From Sphingomonas sp. PP-CE-3A-406 (GTDB lineage: Bacteria > Pseudomonadota > Alphaproteobacteria > Sphingomonadales > Sphingomonadaceae), in contig NZ_RCWY01000003.1 in the NCBI RefSeq assembly GCF_003688625.1, positions 620,001-684,000 of the forward strand: a DNA stretch of 64,000 nucleotides. The letters are read 5' to 3'. How positions within the stretch are numbered: the stretch's first letter is position 1; every line of letters begins with the position of its first letter. The translations under genes and the position numbers were made by a program. Positions 17,509 to 25,576 of this stretch are shown here, piece by piece. A model generated the notes under the pieces. It saw only the letters and a program-made list of their open reading frames with translations. It searched no databases and had not been told where the DNA came from.

Positions 17509-18224
17509 TGCAGACGCGATCGGGCCCTGCCGTCTACGTCGCAGGCCTGGTCGCGCTGCTGCTGTTCGCCGGGTTCATGGCGCTCGGCATCTGGCAGATC
17601 GAGCGCCGCACCTGGAAGCTCGACCTGATCGAACAGGTCGCGGCGCGCTCGCACGCCGCGCCGGTCGCCCCGCCCGGACCCGCTTCCTGGAACGCGATCA
17701 CAGCCACCACCGACGCCTATCGCCGTATCCGGCTCGACGGCACCCTCGATAACGCACGCGAGACGCTGGTCCGCGCCGCAACCGCGCTCGGTAGCGGCTA
17801 TTGGGTCGTGACCCCCTTGCGGACCGCCCAAGGCTTCACCGTCCTCGTCAACCGAGGCTACGTCTCACCCGAACAGCGCGTTGCGCATGCCAAGCCGACC
17901 GGCCCGGTCGCGATCACCGGCTACCTCCGCATCACCGAGCCAGGCGGCGGCTTCCTGCGCCACAACGACCCCGCAACCGGCAAATGGTATTCGCGCGACG
18001 TCGCCGCGATCGCCAGCGCGCGCGGCCTGTCGAACGTCGCCCCCTATTTCGTCGACGCGGACAAATCGGGCACCGCGGCCCCGGTCGGCGGCCTGACGAT
18101 CATCGCTTTCCCCAACAACCACTTGGTCTACATGCTGACCTGGTTCGCGCTCGCCGCCATGACGATCGGCGCATTCGTCGTGTTCGTCCGCCAGGATGCG
18201 CGGAAGCGGCGGGGGGCGGAATGA
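17508..18224 (+). CDS. SURF1 family oxidase assembly protein
   Basis: A 238-residue protein with the SURF1 architecture: one N-terminal helix ending in FMALGIWQIERRTWK, a periplasmic domain with GYWVVTPLRTAQGFTVLVNRG, and a C-terminal helix beginning NNHLVYMLTWFALA. SURF1 proteins help insert heme a into heme-copper oxidases. Its place directly behind cyoD, with stop and start overlapping, points to service of this quinol oxidase, like the Surf1q type described in Paracoccus. A GTG three bases upstream is possible, but ATG 17508 gives the standard TGATG overlap. It also overlaps regB by four bases. Confidence 0.92.
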   Translation: MQTRSGPAVYVAGLVALLLFAGFMALGIWQIERRTWKLDLIEQVAARSHAAPVAPPGPASWNAITATTDAYRRIRLDGTLDNARETLVRAATALGSGYWVVTPLRTAQGFTVLVNRGYVSPEQRVAHAKPTGPVAITGYLRITEPGGGFLRHNDPATGKWYSRDVAAIASARGLSNVAPYFVDADKSGTAAPVGGLTIIAFPNNHLVYMLTWFALAAMTIGAFVVFVRQDARKRRGAE

Positions 18225-19534
18225 CCTCGGAGGCGGCACGCCAGGGCTGGCAACGCTGGCTCGCGCTCGCCACCGCGCGCACCGACGCGACCGGCAACGC
18301 CAACATGCGCCAGCTGGTGACGCTGCGCTGGATCGCGGTCGCCGGCCAGTTCGTCACCATCTTGTTCGCGCGCTTCGGCCTCGGCTTCGACCTCCCGCTC
18401 GTGCCGATGATGGCGGCGCTCGCCGCCGCGGTCGGGCTCAACCTCGCGAGCATGCCGCTCTACGGCTGGCGCAAGGGCGCGAACATCCAGCTCCTGCTCG
18501 CGCTCCTGTTCGACGTCGGCTTGCTCACCACGCAGCTGTATCTGGCGGGCGGCGCGACCAACCCGTTCATCTCGCTCTATCTGCTCCACGTCGTGCTCGG
18601 CGCAGTGCTGCTCGATCGCTGGTCGAGCTGGGCGATCGTCGCCGTCACCGCCGCCTGTTTCGGCGTGCTCACGCTCTATTACCGTCCGCTGATCCTCCCC
18701 CCCGACTACAGCGGCGAGTATTTCCTGCTCTACACGATCGGCTCGCTGCTCTGCTTCATGCTGATCGCGACGCTGCTGATGCTGTTCATGACCCGCATCA
18801 CCGGAAACTTGCGCGCCCGCGACACGCGCCTCGCCGACCTTCGCCAGCAGGCCGCTGAAGAGGATCACATCGTCCGCATGGGGCTCTTGGCATCCGGCGC
18901 TGCGCACGAACTCGGCACGCCGCTCGCATCGATCGCCGTGATTCTCGCCGACTGGCGCCGCATGCCGACGCTCGCACAGGACGCCGACCTCCAAGCCGAG
19001 ATCGTCGAGATGCAGTCCGAGGTCCAGCGCTGCAAGGCGATCGTCACCGGCATTCTCCTGTCGGCCGGTGAAGCGCGCGGCGAAGCGCCCGAGATCATGC
19101 CGCTTCACCAACTCCTCGACGGAATCGTCGACGAATGGCGCGCGGTGCACCCGTCGGTCGATTTCGACTATACCACCCGAGTCGGCGACGATCCGCAGGT
19201 CGTCTCCGACCCCGCGCTCAAACAGGTGATCGCCAACGTGCTCGACAACGCCGCCGAAGCCTCGCCGCACTGGGTCGCCTTCCGCGGCGAACGCACCGAC
19301 GGCAACCTCGCGCTGATCGTCCGCGACCGCGGCCCCGGCTTCAGCGACGAACGCCTCGCCAGTTTCGGCAAACCCTATCAGTCGAGCAAGCGCGAACCCG
19401 GCCATGGCCTCGGCCTGTTCCTCGCGGTCAACGTCATGCGCAAGCTCGGCGGCGGCGTGTCCGTCGTGAACTGCGAAGGTGGTGGCGCCGAAGTCACGAT
19501 CACCATGCCCCTCTCCGCCATCGCCCTGTCATGA
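18221..19534 (+). CDS. regB: Redox sensor histidine kinase RegB/PrrB/ActS
   Basis: A 437-residue membrane kinase with six N-terminal helices. The quinone-sensing motif GGATNPF lies at residues 110-116. The H-box AAHELGTPLAS has His229, and the redox-active cysteine of the RegB family corresponds to Cys271 in QRCKAIVTGIL. N-box NVLDNAAEASP and G-boxes DRGPGF and GHGLGLFLAV complete the ATPase domain. RegB monitors the quinone pool and oxygen and phosphorylates RegA. The start at 18221 overlaps the surf1 stop and the stop overlaps regA. Placement inside an oxidase operon suggests feedback between respiratory state and oxidase expression. Confidence 0.95.
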   Translation: MTSEAARQGWQRWLALATARTDATGNANMRQLVTLRWIAVAGQFVTILFARFGLGFDLPLVPMMAALAAAVGLNLASMPLYGWRKGANIQLLLALLFDVGLLTTQLYLAGGATNPFISLYLLHVVLGAVLLDRWSSWAIVAVTAACFGVLTLYYRPLILPPDYSGEYFLLYTIGSLLCFMLIATLLMLFMTRITGNLRARDTRLADLRQQAAEEDHIVRMGLLASGAAHELGTPLASIAVILADWRRMPTLAQDADLQAEIVEMQSEVQRCKAIVTGILLSAGEARGEAPEIMPLHQLLDGIVDEWRAVHPSVDFDYTTRVGDDPQVVSDPALKQVIANVLDNAAEASPHWVAFRGERTDGNLALIVRDRGPGFSDERLASFGKPYQSSKREPGHGLGLFLAVNVMRKLGGGVSVVNCEGGGAEVTITMPLSAIALS

Positions 19535-20076
19535 CCGGGGACATGACCGAACCGAAACTCCTGGCGATCGTCGAAGACGACGAGACCTTCGCCCGTACGC
19601 TGCGCCGCTCGTTCGAACGCCGCGGCTACGAGGTGATGCAGGCCGCCAGCCACGAGGAACTCGTTGAGCAACTGGCCGAGCGCACGCCCCGTTACGCGGT
19701 CGTCGACCTCAAGCTGGGCGGCGCGTCCGGCCTGGTCTGCGTCCAGACGCTCCACGCGCACGACCCCGAGATCCTCGTCGTCGTCCTCACCGGCTTCGCC
19801 AGCATCGCCACCGCGGTCGAGGCGATCAAGCTCGGCGCGTCGCACTACCTCGTCAAACCCTCGAACACCGACGACATCGAAGCCGCATTCGATCGCACCG
19901 AGGGCAGCGTCGACACCGAACTTTCCGAGCGCCCGACCTCGATCAAGACGCTCGAATGGGAGCGCATTCATACCACGCTCGCCGAAACCGACTTCAACAT
20001 TTCGGAGACCGCGCGCCGCCTTGGCATGCACCGCCGCACGCTTGCGCGAAAGCTCGAAAAACGCCCGGTAAAATAG
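19531..20076 (+). CDS. regA: Redox response regulator RegA/PrrA/ActR
   Basis: A 181-residue response regulator. The receiver domain has Asp59 as the phosphorylation site in YAVVDLKLGG and the acidic pocket VEDDETF. A linker follows (here less proline-rich than in RegA of purple bacteria), then the Fis-type helix-turn-helix NISETARRLGMHRRTLARKL, nearly invariant among RegA/PrrA/ActR proteins. RegA controls respiratory and other energy genes in response to redox state. It is the last gene of the cyo operon, translated through an ATGA overlap from regB; the palindrome upstream of cyoA is a possible but untested target of this or another regulator. Confidence 0.95.
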   Translation: MTGDMTEPKLLAIVEDDETFARTLRRSFERRGYEVMQAASHEELVEQLAERTPRYAVVDLKLGGASGLVCVQTLHAHDPEILVVVLTGFASIATAVEAIKLGASHYLVKPSNTDDIEAAFDRTEGSVDTELSERPTSIKTLEWERIHTTLAETDFNISETARRLGMHRRTLARKLEKRPVK

Positions 20077-20112
20077 CCGCAACGCATAGGGGAGGGCCGA
20101 CGTTGTCCTCCG

Positions 20113-21171
20113 ATGCGTTCGCAAAAACTCTGGCAACCTCGCCGCCTGCTGGCGACTCCGTCCGCACTGACCTGGGAGCACGGTGCCGAGATTGTCGCGC
20201 GCGCAACCGCGCTCGGCGTACCCGTCACGACGCTGCCAAGCGACCGTCTCAAGCTCGATTTCCCCGACGACTCCCGCCGTGCCTATGCCGAAGCCAAGGC
20301 GACACTCGCGCTCGTCGTTGCACCACCCTCGAAGCGGAAGCTCCAGCCGATCGCCCCCAGCGCGGACTGGCGGATCGACCTTGCCGAGGGCTGCCCCGCG
20401 CATTGCGGCTATTGCTACCTAGCCGGCTCGCTCAAGGGGCCGCCCATAACGCGCGTCTACGCAAACCTGCCCGAGGTCCTCGCCGAACTCCCCGCGCATC
20501 TCGGCCAGGGCACCGTCACGTCGCGCTCGACCGCCCGAGCGCATGAAGGCACGACGTTCGAGGCGTCCTGCTACACCGACCCGCTCGGCATCGAGCACGT
20601 CACCGGATCGCTCTCCGCGCTGATCGCGCATTTCGGCGCCTGGGAAGCCGACGTGCAGTTGCGCTTCACCACCAAATTCGACGCGGTCGAGCCGTTGCTG
20701 GCTCTAGACCACCGCGGCCGCACCCGCATGCGCGCCTCGATCAACCCCGCCGCGTATGCCCGGTTCGAGGGCGGCACCAGCCCGGTCGCAGCCCGCCTGC
20801 TCGCGCTACGAAGAATGGCGGACGCAGGCTACAGGATCGGCCTGACCGTCGCCCCGATCATCGCCGCCGAAGGCTGGCGCGAGGCGTATGGCGAATTGCT
20901 CGCAGAGGCGGGCAGGGTGCTCGCCGACGTGCCCGACGTGACGATCGAACTGATCACCCACCGCTACACCCCCGGATCGAAGGCGGTGCTCGAAACCTGG
21001 TACCCCGGCTCGTCGCTCGACCTCAGCATGACCAACCGCACCGAGAAACGCACCAAGTTCGGCTCGGTCAAATATGTCTACGACGCCGACACGATGCGCG
21101 CGCTACGCACTTTCTTCCAGGATGAGATCGCCGCCAAGCTTCCGCATGCCCGTATCCTCTACTGGACCTGA
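20113..21171 (+). CDS. Spore photoproduct lyase family radical SAM protein
   Basis: A 352-residue radical SAM enzyme. The cluster-binding motif CPAHCGYC puts the three ligands at Cys94, Cys98 and Cys101. The sequence around TTFEASCYTDPLGIEHVTG resembles spore photoproduct lyases, where a cysteine in this stretch (Cys153 here) acts as hydrogen donor; the equivalence is inferred by eye. Further SPL-like features are RFTTKFDAVEPLL, ASINP and the C-terminal MTNRTEKRTKFGSVKY. SPL repairs thymine dimers of spore DNA, yet sphingomonads do not sporulate, so the substrate here is open. It starts 36 bases after regA and heads a string of small redox genes on the same strand. Confidence 0.85.
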   Translation: MRSQKLWQPRRLLATPSALTWEHGAEIVARATALGVPVTTLPSDRLKLDFPDDSRRAYAEAKATLALVVAPPSKRKLQPIAPSADWRIDLAEGCPAHCGYCYLAGSLKGPPITRVYANLPEVLAELPAHLGQGTVTSRSTARAHEGTTFEASCYTDPLGIEHVTGSLSALIAHFGAWEADVQLRFTTKFDAVEPLLALDHRGRTRMRASINPAAYARFEGGTSPVAARLLALRRMADAGYRIGLTVAPIIAAEGWREAYGELLAEAGRVLADVPDVTIELITHRYTPGSKAVLETWYPGSSLDLSMTNRTEKRTKFGSVKYVYDADTMRALRTFFQDEIAAKLPHARILYWT

Positions 21172-21247
21172 TCGCCGCGCTAGCCGGCAACGCAGCGTTG
21201 CCATTCGCGGCCTTCCGGTCGCCGCCATCGCCGCCTACCTCAAGACC

Positions 21248-22042
21248 ATGACAAACTCCCGCCAGCCAACCCTCTTCATCCCGCACGGTGGCGGACCCTG
21301 CTTCTTCATGGACGACCCCGCCGGGAACTGGACCGGCATGGCCGCATACCTTCGGTCGATCGCCGCCTCGCTGCCCGAAAAGCCCAAGGCGATCCTCGTC
21401 GTATCCGGCCACTGGGAAACGCGCGGCTTCGCCTTCACCGGCGCCGTAACGCCGCCGCTGATCTATGATTACGGCGGCTTTCCCGCGCATACCTACGAGT
21501 TGCGCTACGACGCGCCCGGCGATCCCGTCTTGGCCACCCGCGCCGCCGACCTACTCCGCGAAGCCGGCCTTACTGCCACCGTGGACCCGACGCGCGGTCT
21601 CGATCACGGCGTCTTCATCCCGATGAAGGTCGCGTTCCCCGACGCCGACATTCCGGTCGTCGAGATGTCGGTCGACCGCGATCTCGACCCGGCACTCCAC
21701 GCCGCCGCCGGCCGCGCGCTCGCTCCCTTACGCGACGAAGGCGTCCTGATCGTTGGCTCGGGCATGAGCTTCCACAACATGCGCGGCTACGGCGACCCGC
21801 GTTTCACCGCGCCGTCCGAAGCCTTCGACCAATGGCTCACTGCGGCGGTCGAGGCCGAACCGACTGCCCGAGCAGAAGCGCTAGCCGGCTGGGCCGAAGC
21901 CCCCGCCGGCCGCCTCTCGCACCCCCGCGAAGAGCATCTCCTCCCGCTGATGGTCGCCGCCGGCGCCTCCGATCAACCCGGTACGCAGCTCTACAACGAG
22001 CGCGTGCTGCAAACCGCAATCTCCGGCTACCGCTTCAACTAA
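21248..22042 (+). CDS. DODA-type extradiol aromatic ring-opening dioxygenase (LigB superfamily)
   Basis: A 264-residue member of the class III extradiol dioxygenase family, related to YgiD/4,5-DOPA dioxygenase. Metal ligands are expected in LFIPHGGGPCFF, VVSGHWE and the DHGVFIPMKVAF segment; SGMSFHNMRGYG is a further family block. These enzymes open catechol-type rings using a non-heme divalent metal. Starting at ATG 21248 gives MTNSRQPTLFIPHG, the usual N-terminus. Upstream in-frame codons would run into the radical SAM gene. It is followed 10 bases later by the FMN reductase gene. Confidence 0.9.
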   Translation: MTNSRQPTLFIPHGGGPCFFMDDPAGNWTGMAAYLRSIAASLPEKPKAILVVSGHWETRGFAFTGAVTPPLIYDYGGFPAHTYELRYDAPGDPVLATRAADLLREAGLTATVDPTRGLDHGVFIPMKVAFPDADIPVVEMSVDRDLDPALHAAAGRALAPLRDEGVLIVGSGMSFHNMRGYGDPRFTAPSEAFDQWLTAAVEAEPTARAEALAGWAEAPAGRLSHPREEHLLPLMVAAGASDQPGTQLYNERVLQTAISGYRFN

Positions 22043-22052
22043 AGGAAACTCC

Positions 22053-22625
22053 ATGGCCCTTCCCGTCCTGCTCGCGATCTCCGGCAGCCTGCGCCGCGGC
22101 TCGTACAATACCGCGATCCTGACCACGCTTGGCGAAGCGATCACTGACAAGGCCGCGCTGACGGTCTTCGCGCTGAACGACGTGCCCCTCTATGATCAGG
22201 ACGCCGACACCGACACGCCCCCCGCCGCCGTCGCAGCCCTGCGTGCGGCAATCGGCGCGGCCGACGGTATCATCATCGCCTCCCCCGAATACAACCACGG
22301 CATGTCCGGCGTCCTGAAGAACGCGCTCGACTGGGCTTCGCGACCGCACGGCAAGGCGACGCTCACGGGCAAGCCCGTCTTCACGCTCACGTCGTCGCCC
22401 GGCGCAGTCGGCGGCGCACGCGCCCACGCGCAACTGAACGAGACGCTGGCCTCGATCGGCGCCCGCACCGTCCTGCGCCCACAAGCCGTCGTCGGCGCGG
22501 TGCACGAGAAGATCGCCGACGGTCGCCTGACCGATCAGCGCACGCTCGACTTCCTCGTCGATGGCATAGACGACCTACTCGCCGACATCGCGCGGCCCAC
22601 CACCGCCGACCGTGAGGCCTCCTGA
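22053..22625 (+). CDS. NADPH-dependent FMN reductase / quinone or chromate reductase
   Basis: A 190-residue flavodoxin-fold reductase. The phosphate-binding loop GSLRRGSYN is at residues 11-19 and the flavin-side motif SPEYNHGMSGVLKNALDW is intact, as in ChrR, YieF and azoreductase-like NQO proteins. It is predicted to be a cytosolic NAD(P)H:quinone or flavin reductase. An AAAGGA ribosome-binding site precedes the ATG. The pirin gene begins one base after its stop, and the pairing of a quinone reductase with pirin and a ring-cleaving dioxygenase suggests a joint role in aromatic or quinone stress. Confidence 0.9.
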   Translation: MALPVLLAISGSLRRGSYNTAILTTLGEAITDKAALTVFALNDVPLYDQDADTDTPPAAVAALRAAIGAADGIIIASPEYNHGMSGVLKNALDWASRPHGKATLTGKPVFTLTSSPGAVGGARAHAQLNETLASIGARTVLRPQAVVGAVHEKIADGRLTDQRTLDFLVDGIDDLLADIARPTTADREAS

Positions 22626-22626
22626 C

Positions 22627-23481
22627 ATGCGCCACGTCCTCAACCAGTACCCCGCCCAGCGCGACGATATCGCCGACCTGGTGACACGACGCCCGCTGCC
22701 GGGCCCCGGCCTGCCGCAGGTCGATCCGTTTCTGTTCCTCAACCATCACGGGCCCCAGACCTACCGCCCCGGCAACAGCGGCCTGCCGTTCGGCCCGCAC
22801 CCGCACCGCGGCTTCGAGACGGTCAGCTTCATCCTCAAGGGCGAGATGGCGCATCTCGACAGCGGCGGCCACGAAAGCGTCATCCGCGCAGGCGGCGTCC
22901 AGTGGATGACCGCGGGCTCGGGCCTGATCCATGCGGAGATCTCGCCCGCATCATTCAAGCGCGAAGGCGGTCCGCTGGAGATCCTGCAACTTTGGGTGAA
23001 CCTCCCCGGTCGGCTCAAGATGACCAAGCCCGCCTATACCGGCCTCCAGCGCGAGGACATTCCCGCGATCCCGGTCGACGGCGGCACTGTGAACCTGATC
23101 TCGGGCAGCTTCGGAGACCAGCGCGGCCCGATCGAATCGCTGACGAACGTAGCGATGATGACCGTCGAACTCGAAGCCGGCGCCAAACTCGACTTACCAG
23201 CCCCAACCGGCCGCGCGGTCTTCTTCTACGTCGTCGCCGGCGCCCCCACGGCCAACGGCACGCCGATCAAGCCCCACCACCTCGCGACATTCGGCAACGA
23301 GGGCGACACCATCACTGTTGAGACTGAAGCCCCCGCCACGATCCTCTACGGCCATGCCGACCCGGTCGGCGAACCCGTCGTCTCCCACGGTCCCTTCGTC
23401 ATGAACACCCGCGAAGAGATCGTCCGCGCGATCGAGGACTATAACGCCGGCCTGTTCGGCAAGCCGCCCGTCATCCGCTAG
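22627..23481 (+). CDS. Pirin family bicupin protein
   Basis: A 284-residue pirin. The N-terminal cupin has the metal-binding pattern PHPHRGFETVSFILKGEMAH (His58, His60 and later His/Glu). It is followed by GGVQWMTAGSGLIHAE, and a second cupin domain lacks clear ligands, as in most pirins. Some bacterial pirins oxidise flavonols such as quercetin, others act as regulators. ATG 22627 lies one base after the reductase stop; an in-frame GTG at 22612 would overlap that gene. The 3' end overlaps the convergent cyclophilin gene by 4 bases, the two stops sharing CTAG. Confidence 0.93.
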   Translation: MRHVLNQYPAQRDDIADLVTRRPLPGPGLPQVDPFLFLNHHGPQTYRPGNSGLPFGPHPHRGFETVSFILKGEMAHLDSGGHESVIRAGGVQWMTAGSGLIHAEISPASFKREGGPLEILQLWVNLPGRLKMTKPAYTGLQREDIPAIPVDGGTVNLISGSFGDQRGPIESLTNVAMMTVELEAGAKLDLPAPTGRAVFFYVVAGAPTANGTPIKPHHLATFGNEGDTITVETEAPATILYGHADPVGEPVVSHGPFVMNTREEIVRAIEDYNAGLFGKPPVIR

Positions 23482-24335
23482 GGCGCCTTGCGCACCGGGG
23501 GCAGCGCGGCACAGATGTCGGCGCCCCCGGCAGGCACCGTAAAGAACGGCCCCGCCCGGTTCTCGCGCGAGGCGATCCACGCCACGAACCGCGCATTGTC
23601 CGCCGCGCGATACTCGAAACGCGGTCGCTCGGCGGCGGGCAGTTCGCTCGCAAGGCGTGCGGACACGATCGGGCTGCGCTCGCCGTCGGTCTTGTAGAAC
23701 CCCAAATCCCCCGTCCCGCGCGGCAGCGACGACAGCCACTCGACCCCGTCGATCACCCGCCCGACCACCGCGATGTTCCGATCCAGCGCACGCGGCGAAT
23801 GCCCGATCACGGTATACAGCTCGGCGCCACTCCCCGTGCTCGGCGCCAGATCGCGCGCGACGCCGACCATACCATAGCAATGCGGCACCCACTCGGTCGC
23901 ACCATTGCCCGCGAGCGGCCACCCGTCGCGACTATACCCCGCCCATTCGGCATAAGGATCGCGCTGCGACAGCCGCGCCACCGTCGTCGGCCCGGCATGC
24001 GAATATTCCGCGGGCGGATTGGCAACGACGCCAGCGACAAGCGGCTTCTTCTCGGTCGCATCGCCCCATTGCGCGACATAATTGTCCTGCAATCGGTAGA
24101 CGCTCGTCCCAGCATCCCACCAATGCGCCCGCGCCAACTTGCGTATGTTCGCGACGTGCACCGGCGCATAGCGAGGCGCGAGCCGCACTGTGAACCGGTG
24201 CCCATTGGCCAGCGTGAACACCATTAGTTCGTCGTCCGGCACCGCCACCCAGTCCGCCGCAACCGGATCGGACGGGAGCGTCGCGGCGGCCGGAACGGCC
24301 TGCGCAAGCATGGCGGCGATAAGGATATTCGACAT
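23478..24335 (-). CDS. Cyclophilin-type peptidyl-prolyl isomerase, exported
   Basis: A 285-residue protein with a hydrophobic N-terminus (MSNILIAAMLAQAVPAAA) that fits a signal peptide, then a cyclophilin-like domain. Family marks are VFTLANGHRFTVRLAPRYAPVHVANI at the start (quoted in part), FYRLQDNYVAQWGD-like text reading VYRLQDNYVAQWGD, and ELYTVIGHSPRALDRNIAVVG near the middle. The usual catalytic Arg/Phe pattern is altered, so activity is less certain than the fold. Periplasmic location is inferred. It converges on the pirin gene and has the tRNA-Ser gene about 90 bases beyond its start. Confidence 0.82.
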   Translation of the reverse strand: MSNILIAAMLAQAVPAAATLPSDPVAADWVAVPDDELMVFTLANGHRFTVRLAPRYAPVHVANIRKLARAHWWDAGTSVYRLQDNYVAQWGDATEKKPLVAGVVANPPAEYSHAGPTTVARLSQRDPYAEWAGYSRDGWPLAGNGATEWVPHCYGMVGVARDLAPSTGSGAELYTVIGHSPRALDRNIAVVGRVIDGVEWLSSLPRGTGDLGFYKTDGERSPIVSARLASELPAAERPRFEYRAADNARFVAWIASRENRAGPFFTVPAGGADICAALPPVRKAP

Positions 24336-24423
24336 CCCCGCAGACTGCCCCAGCCGATCACCGCACGCAATTGCTTGCGCGCGGGCGAAACCCGCACTAG
24401 CAGACCCGCTTCCAGAGCAATGC

Positions 24424-24514
24424 GGAGCGGTGGCCGAGTGGTCGAAGGCGCTCGCCTGGAAAGTGAGTATACGTCAAAAGCGTATCGTGGGTTCGAATCC
24501 CACCCGCTCCGCCA
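24424..24514 (+). tRNA. tRNA-Ser (anticodon GGA)
   Basis: A class II tRNA with encoded CCA. The acceptor stem GGAGCGG pairs with CCGCTCC and is followed by discriminator G at 24511. The anticodon loop CTGGAAA is closed by a 5-base stem and places GGA at 24458-24460. A long variable arm follows (GTATACG with its partner CGTATCG region) and the T arm GTGGGTTCGAATCCCAC is complete. Long variable arm, discriminator G and anticodon GGA identify a serine tRNA reading UCC/UCU codons. Confidence 0.97.
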
Positions 24515-25546
24515 CCCCCACGCGCAAGTCATTGTTTTGCATGGATTTTAAAATCATTGAGGTTCCTATGCCTCAGTCCGTCCGACGTAACTAAATGCGT
24601 CTCTTGACGCCGGAGGCATCCGGCAGCGCCCGGGACCTATTCGCTGATCGACAGTGGCGGTTCGGTTCACCACGTCCGACGCACACGGAACCTGCGGCAG
24701 CGATTACGCGCGCATTGGACTGCAAACCATAATTCGGCGTCATTCGCGTTCAAACCAGCACGAAGGCAACCAGGGATTGTAGCCTCCGATACAGAGACGA
24801 GATCAGGCGCGGCGCCACACGCTGGCGAGATATTTGGAGCGCGCTTTCGCCGACACGCTGATGCGGTATCAGCGATGATGGTGAGGTTCCTGTCGGTCGC
24901 TGATCCTATCGACCGATACCTGTTGGAGCTCTATGCCTTGCTAGAACGCAATATGCCTCTGGACGAATTCGACACGCACTGGTGACACGGGGGCGACACT
25001 GCCGCGCCTCGTTGGGTATAGCCCGAAGCAGCAACTAAATTGGTACACTACAACCCGTTCAAACAGGCCGGTAATATAGAAACCGGACACCTGATAACGA
25101 CGTCTGAAGCCTGCATGAACAGATAAGGCATAGGCGTATGGCTCGGCCGCTCGGACTGGCCACTTCGGCCTCAATCGTCAGCCGGCAATCGCATGCGGTC
25201 TTTGCAAGCCGCGCTTGTCTGCACTAGGTTCATCCCGAACTGAGCCATAACCGCCGATGCGTCGAGGACAGCGGATGTCATTGTGCGGCTTGGTCATTGC
25301 CATCGCCCGCCGGCTCAACGGGAGCTTTGGCCTTTTGGTCACTAACGAAATCGCGATAGTCTGACTTGGTCGTCCGCACTGAAGCAGTTCATCGCTGCTT
25401 TATGAGGCCAGTCATCTGGTGCCCGCTCATATCGTGACCGCGAAATTCATCGCGTTACGGTGAACCGGGCTCCTCTAGTTGATGCCGCTACCGCAGGGGG
25501 AACGCCTTCACCACCGTTGCCGCGTTCGAAAATAGGCCATATAGGT
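24515..25546. other. AT-richer region without recognisable gene
   Basis: About one kilobase directly downstream of tRNA-Ser is visibly less GC-rich than its neighbours; several 60-base lines are near 45-50 percent GC. Short open frames exist, for example 24941-25174 on the minus strand (77 codons) and 24878-24985 on the plus strand (35 codons). None shows a ribosome-binding site with a recognisable protein, nor the third-position GC bias of neighbouring genes. No integrase, transposase or repeat of the tRNA 3' end was found. It may be a decayed insertion at the tRNA gene. Confidence 0.6.
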
Positions 25547-25560
25547 GATGCTATATCATC
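25547..25560. promoter_or_regulatory. Zur-like operator candidate
   Basis: GATGCTATATCATC is an imperfect palindrome (12 of 14 positions symmetric) with an ATG-TATA-CAT layout resembling alphaproteobacterial Zur boxes of the ATGTTATAACAT kind. It ends 16 bases before the GTG start of the first COG0523 GTPase gene, where it would overlap the promoter. If the GTPase started at the in-frame GTG at 25460, the box would be inside the gene; the ribosome-binding site at 25565-25568 favours the later start. Confidence 0.5.
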
Positions 25561-25576
25561 GCATAGGATTCGCTCA

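Noticed and set aside
24941..25174. A 77-codon minus-strand frame in the AT-richer region
   Set aside because: No ribosome-binding site, no family resemblance and no coding bias; not supported as a gene.
24515..25546. Integrated mobile element at the tRNA-Ser gene
   Set aside because: No integrase, transposase or duplicated tRNA end is visible, so only the compositional anomaly is reported.
25460..25576. An upstream GTG start for the first COG0523 gene
   Set aside because: It would add 39 atypical residues, has no good ribosome-binding site and would place the Zur-like box inside the coding region.
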